A stretch of DNA of 7,754 nt from Spongiibacteraceae bacterium. Its GTDB lineage: Bacteria; Pseudomonadota; Gammaproteobacteria; Pseudomonadales; PIVM01. Under the pieces are notes generated by a model. The model was not told the origin of the DNA and did no database searches. It saw nothing but the letters and a program-made list of their open reading frames with translations. Positions within the stretch are counted from its first letter, which is position 1, and every line of letters starts with the position of its first letter. The stretch covers positions 1 to 7,754 of the forward strand of contig JAUXDF010000138.1 of assembly GCA_030618505.1 (NCBI GenBank), given 5' to 3'. This document shows positions 5,447 to 7,754 of the stretch, piece after piece. Made by a program: the position numbers and the translations under genes.

Positions 5447-7754
5447 TTAAAACTGATAGCCGAGCGTAAGACCATAGGTTCTTGGTGTACCCACCTGACC
5501 TTGCATAACACCCAGATCAGACCAGGACAAATCAGTAAAATAATGTTCATCAGTGATGTTTTTCGCCCATATAGTGGCGTTAAAACCACTATCCAAAAGA
5601 ATCCCACCACGAAGATTAAAGGTGGTATAACTATCAATCGTTGTCCTGGCATCACCATCTGGGCCTGAAAGATTTTCATCCCGGAATATCAAGTCCAGAC
5701 GAGTAAACCATTCTCCACCATTCAGCAGATCCATCGCACGGGTATAAGTTGCATTAACATTAACCGACCACGGTGGCACGTTATTTAAGACCTTGCCAGA
5801 GAGGTCTTGCGTACAGGCCGCGCCAATCCCTGCAGCATCGCGCTGCTCTGGCGTACAAGGTGCTCCTTTAAAACTATCGTATCTAGCATCGGTATAGGTC
5901 AGCGCACCGCCAACAAGAAACTCAGTGCTAACAGCTACCGCAAACTCCATTTCCACACCTTGGGTGGTAACATCAGCGGCGCGAACAATAGCAGTTCCCT
6001 GACTACCTTCAGGGACGACAACCTGGTAGTCATCAAAGGTTTGATAAAAAACAGTACCATTTAAACGCAAACGACTGTTCCATACCGTTGACTTAACACC
6101 AAACTCAATATTATCGGATATCTCTTTATCAAACGTGTCATCAATTTTATCTTCAGCCGGAACACCTTCATTCAAGCGATTAGCCGCTACGTTAAATCCG
6201 CCGTGTTTATAACCACGATCCAAACTACCATAGAGCAATACATCTTCATTAAGATAGTGGCTGACCTTAACGGTGCCTGACCAAGCACTAAAACTTTCTT
6301 TATCATCAAAGGCTGTAGCATCCACTGGAGGCCATAAATGTTCGGGAAATGTTGGCAAACTAACCGTCGTGGTTTGTTCTTGCTCCGCGCTCAAATCATC
6401 TTTTGAATAGCGCACACCCAGAGTGATCGCCCAGTCATCAGTAACATTAAAGGTGTTATGAAAAAAAGCACCAAAACTATCCGTTTCTTTCTCCGGGTTA
6501 TTGATGTTGAGATCAACAATGGTAGGCAAATCCAATATTTCAACCGGATCAGAAATATCCCTGACCACCGTAACACGAACCTTGGTGAGAGTGTCCAAAG
6601 AGTTACGGGCAAAATACAGGCCCGCAAGGTATTCCCATGTGTCTCCACTATATTCCAGGCGAAACTCCTGACTAAAGTTATCACTAACTGTGCGCTGATT
6701 GATTAGCTCACCCATATTAATAGCGGAGCCATCGGAATCACCGCCAAAATTATCTACGTAGTTTTGATAAGAAGTAATCGATGAGGCCAGATACTCATCA
6801 TTTAGCTCCCACTCAAGATGCAGTGCAGCATTTTTTACTTCTCCGGTTCCTGCTGTCTCCAGATTAGCAAACACCTTGTAGTCATCATCTATGGGGTCAG
6901 GTACAACGGGGCCTCCATACGGCCAAGTACCATTGTTTTGCATCTGCCGCCACTTTTCTGCAGTAGTCGAATATTCTACGACCTCCCTGGCATCGTTATA
7001 TTTATTGGTAAAGCCTTCAAGGGTGAGAATCGCTTCAAACTCCATTGTCGGTGCATAACCAATTCTCATCCGGCCGCCAGTACTATTAGTATCCGGCGCC
7101 TCAGTTTTTTTCCACTGCTGAGGATCACTCAAGTCGCTCGCTAAAAACACATCCTGAAAACCATCTGTCTCGGAATGATAAGCAGAGATACGAACACCCA
7201 GCAGATCTTCGATTACCGGAATATTCACAGAACCTTTCACACTACCGTGATTGTAATTGCCTACGGTACCTTCAATTTTTCCTTCCAGCACATCATTTTC
7301 CGGCCGCTTGGTAATATAACTGATAGCACCTGCCGGCACATTTTTACCATAGAGCGTACCTTGCGGGCCACGCAAAATTTCTACCCGCTCGACATCGGGC
7401 AGTTCTGCCAATGCAGCACCGAGAGTACCCTGGGCGACATCATCAATAAAAATGCCCACAGCAGGCGGCAAGGTAGCATTAAAAGGCGGCGTTCCTATGC
7501 CTCGAATACGAATCTGCGTACCAAAACCAGTGCCTCCTCGAGCCTCTATGTACAGGCCAGGAGTCATTTGAGCAAGATCTTTAAAGTGTGTTGTGCCAGA
7601 TGCATCCAGCGCATCTGCACCCATGGCAGTCATTGACACAGGAACGTCCTGAATACTCTCTGACTTTTTCTGTGCCGTTACAATAATTTCTTCGATTGCC
7701 AGGTCGGACAGATCGAAATCCTCATCCTGGGCCGCGGAAAGCTGGGAAAAAGTG
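5447..7754 (-). CDS. TonB-dependent outer-membrane receptor, N-terminus cut by the window edge
   Basis: The frame is open to the right edge, giving 768 visible residues; the true start is beyond 7754. A GTG at 7637-7639 can serve as a formal start but is really internal (the V of QDVPVSM). The codons before it encode an end-of-signal-peptide stretch (LSAAQDEDFD), then a TonB box, EEIIVTA, and QKKSESIQ. Only about 20-25 residues are probably missing. The plug continues through MTPGLY, IRIRGIG and EILRGPQGTLYGKN (visible residues 125-138), and the barrel ends in TYGLTLGYQF with the canonical terminal Phe. The only cysteines (codons 5855-5857 and 5813-5815) flank 13 residues in a late loop, C-TPEQRDAAGIGAA-C, a loop style common in receptors of this group. 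It shares plug motifs with the receptor at 1248-3797 but differs widely elsewhere, so it is a distant paralogue and not a recent duplicate. The ligand is unknown. It converges on the phosphotransferase gene. Confidence 0.93.
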   Translation of the reverse strand, partial: TFSQLSAAQDEDFDLSDLAIEEIIVTAQKKSESIQDVPVSMTAMGADALDASGTTHFKDLAQMTPGLYIEARGGTGFGTQIRIRGIGTPPFNATLPPAVGIFIDDVAQGTLGAALAELPDVERVEILRGPQGTLYGKNVPAGAISYITKRPENDVLEGKIEGTVGNYNHGSVKGSVNIPVIEDLLGVRISAYHSETDGFQDVFLASDLSDPQQWKKTEAPDTNSTGGRMRIGYAPTMEFEAILTLEGFTNKYNDAREVVEYSTTAEKWRQMQNNGTWPYGGPVVPDPIDDDYKVFANLETAGTGEVKNAALHLEWELNDEYLASSITSYQNYVDNFGGDSDGSAINMGELINQRTVSDNFSQEFRLEYSGDTWEYLAGLYFARNSLDTLTKVRVTVVRDISDPVEILDLPTIVDLNINNPEKETDSFGAFFHNTFNVTDDWAITLGVRYSKDDLSAEQEQTTTVSLPTFPEHLWPPVDATAFDDKESFSAWSGTVKVSHYLNEDVLLYGSLDRGYKHGGFNVAANRLNEGVPAEDKIDDTFDKEISDNIEFGVKSTVWNSRLRLNGTVFYQTFDDYQVVVPEGSQGTAIVRAADVTTQGVEMEFAVAVSTEFLVGGALTYTDARYDSFKGAPCTPEQRDAAGIGAACTQDLSGKVLNNVPPWSVNVNATYTRAMDLLNGGEWFTRLDLIFRDENLSGPDGDARTTIDSYTTFNLRGGILLDSGFNATIWAKNITDEHYFTDLSWSDLGVMQGQVGTPRTYGLTLGYQF

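Noticed and set aside
7175..7636. 153-codon open frame on the plus strand inside the second receptor
   Set aside because: It lies wholly opposite the strongly supported plug-domain coding sequence, and its protein shows no domain pattern; it is a shadow frame.
1..7754. CRISPR array, tRNA or insertion sequence
   Set aside because: I saw no regularly spaced direct repeats, no cloverleaf-like segment with a TTCGAATC-type arm, and no transposase motifs.

Overview
The window reads as a piece of a Gram-negative, moderate-GC chromosome. The two TonB-dependent outer-membrane receptors require an outer membrane. A marine or environmental gammaproteobacterium is my best guess from the style of the receptors and the kinase, but no marker gene here settles the lineage. 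The order is: a truncated DUF2235 gene (minus, 1-115); a receiver-domain regulator (plus, 290-1081); a complete TonB-dependent receptor (minus, 1248-3797); an APH/choline-kinase-like phosphotransferase (plus, 4106-5332); and a second TonB-dependent receptor (minus, 5447-7754) whose first residues lie outside the window.

The genes alternate in direction, so no two form an obvious operon. The DUF2235 and regulator genes diverge from a 174-base gap that contains a good sigma70-type promoter facing the regulator. The regulator and the first receptor converge on a 166-base gap that holds a REP/REPIN-like palindromic element. The first receptor and the phosphotransferase diverge from a 308-base control region, with a palindrome over a TATAAT box and a candidate leader peptide ahead of the receptor. 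The phosphotransferase and the second receptor converge on a hairpin terminator that looks usable from both sides.

Functionally, the receptors should import a scarce or bulky ligand across the outer membrane using TonB/ExbBD energy. The phosphotransferase should phosphorylate a small hydroxylated molecule in the cytoplasm. Their grouping suggests uptake and metabolism of a related compound, but the sequence does not reveal the ligand. The regulator has a partly degenerate phosphorylation site and a C-terminal beta-rich domain that resembles a divergent PilZ fold.

I see no tRNA, rRNA, CRISPR array, transposase or prophage gene. No clearly new multi-gene system is visible. The most unusual items are the atypical receiver/PilZ-like protein, the REPIN-like element, and the leader of the first receptor.
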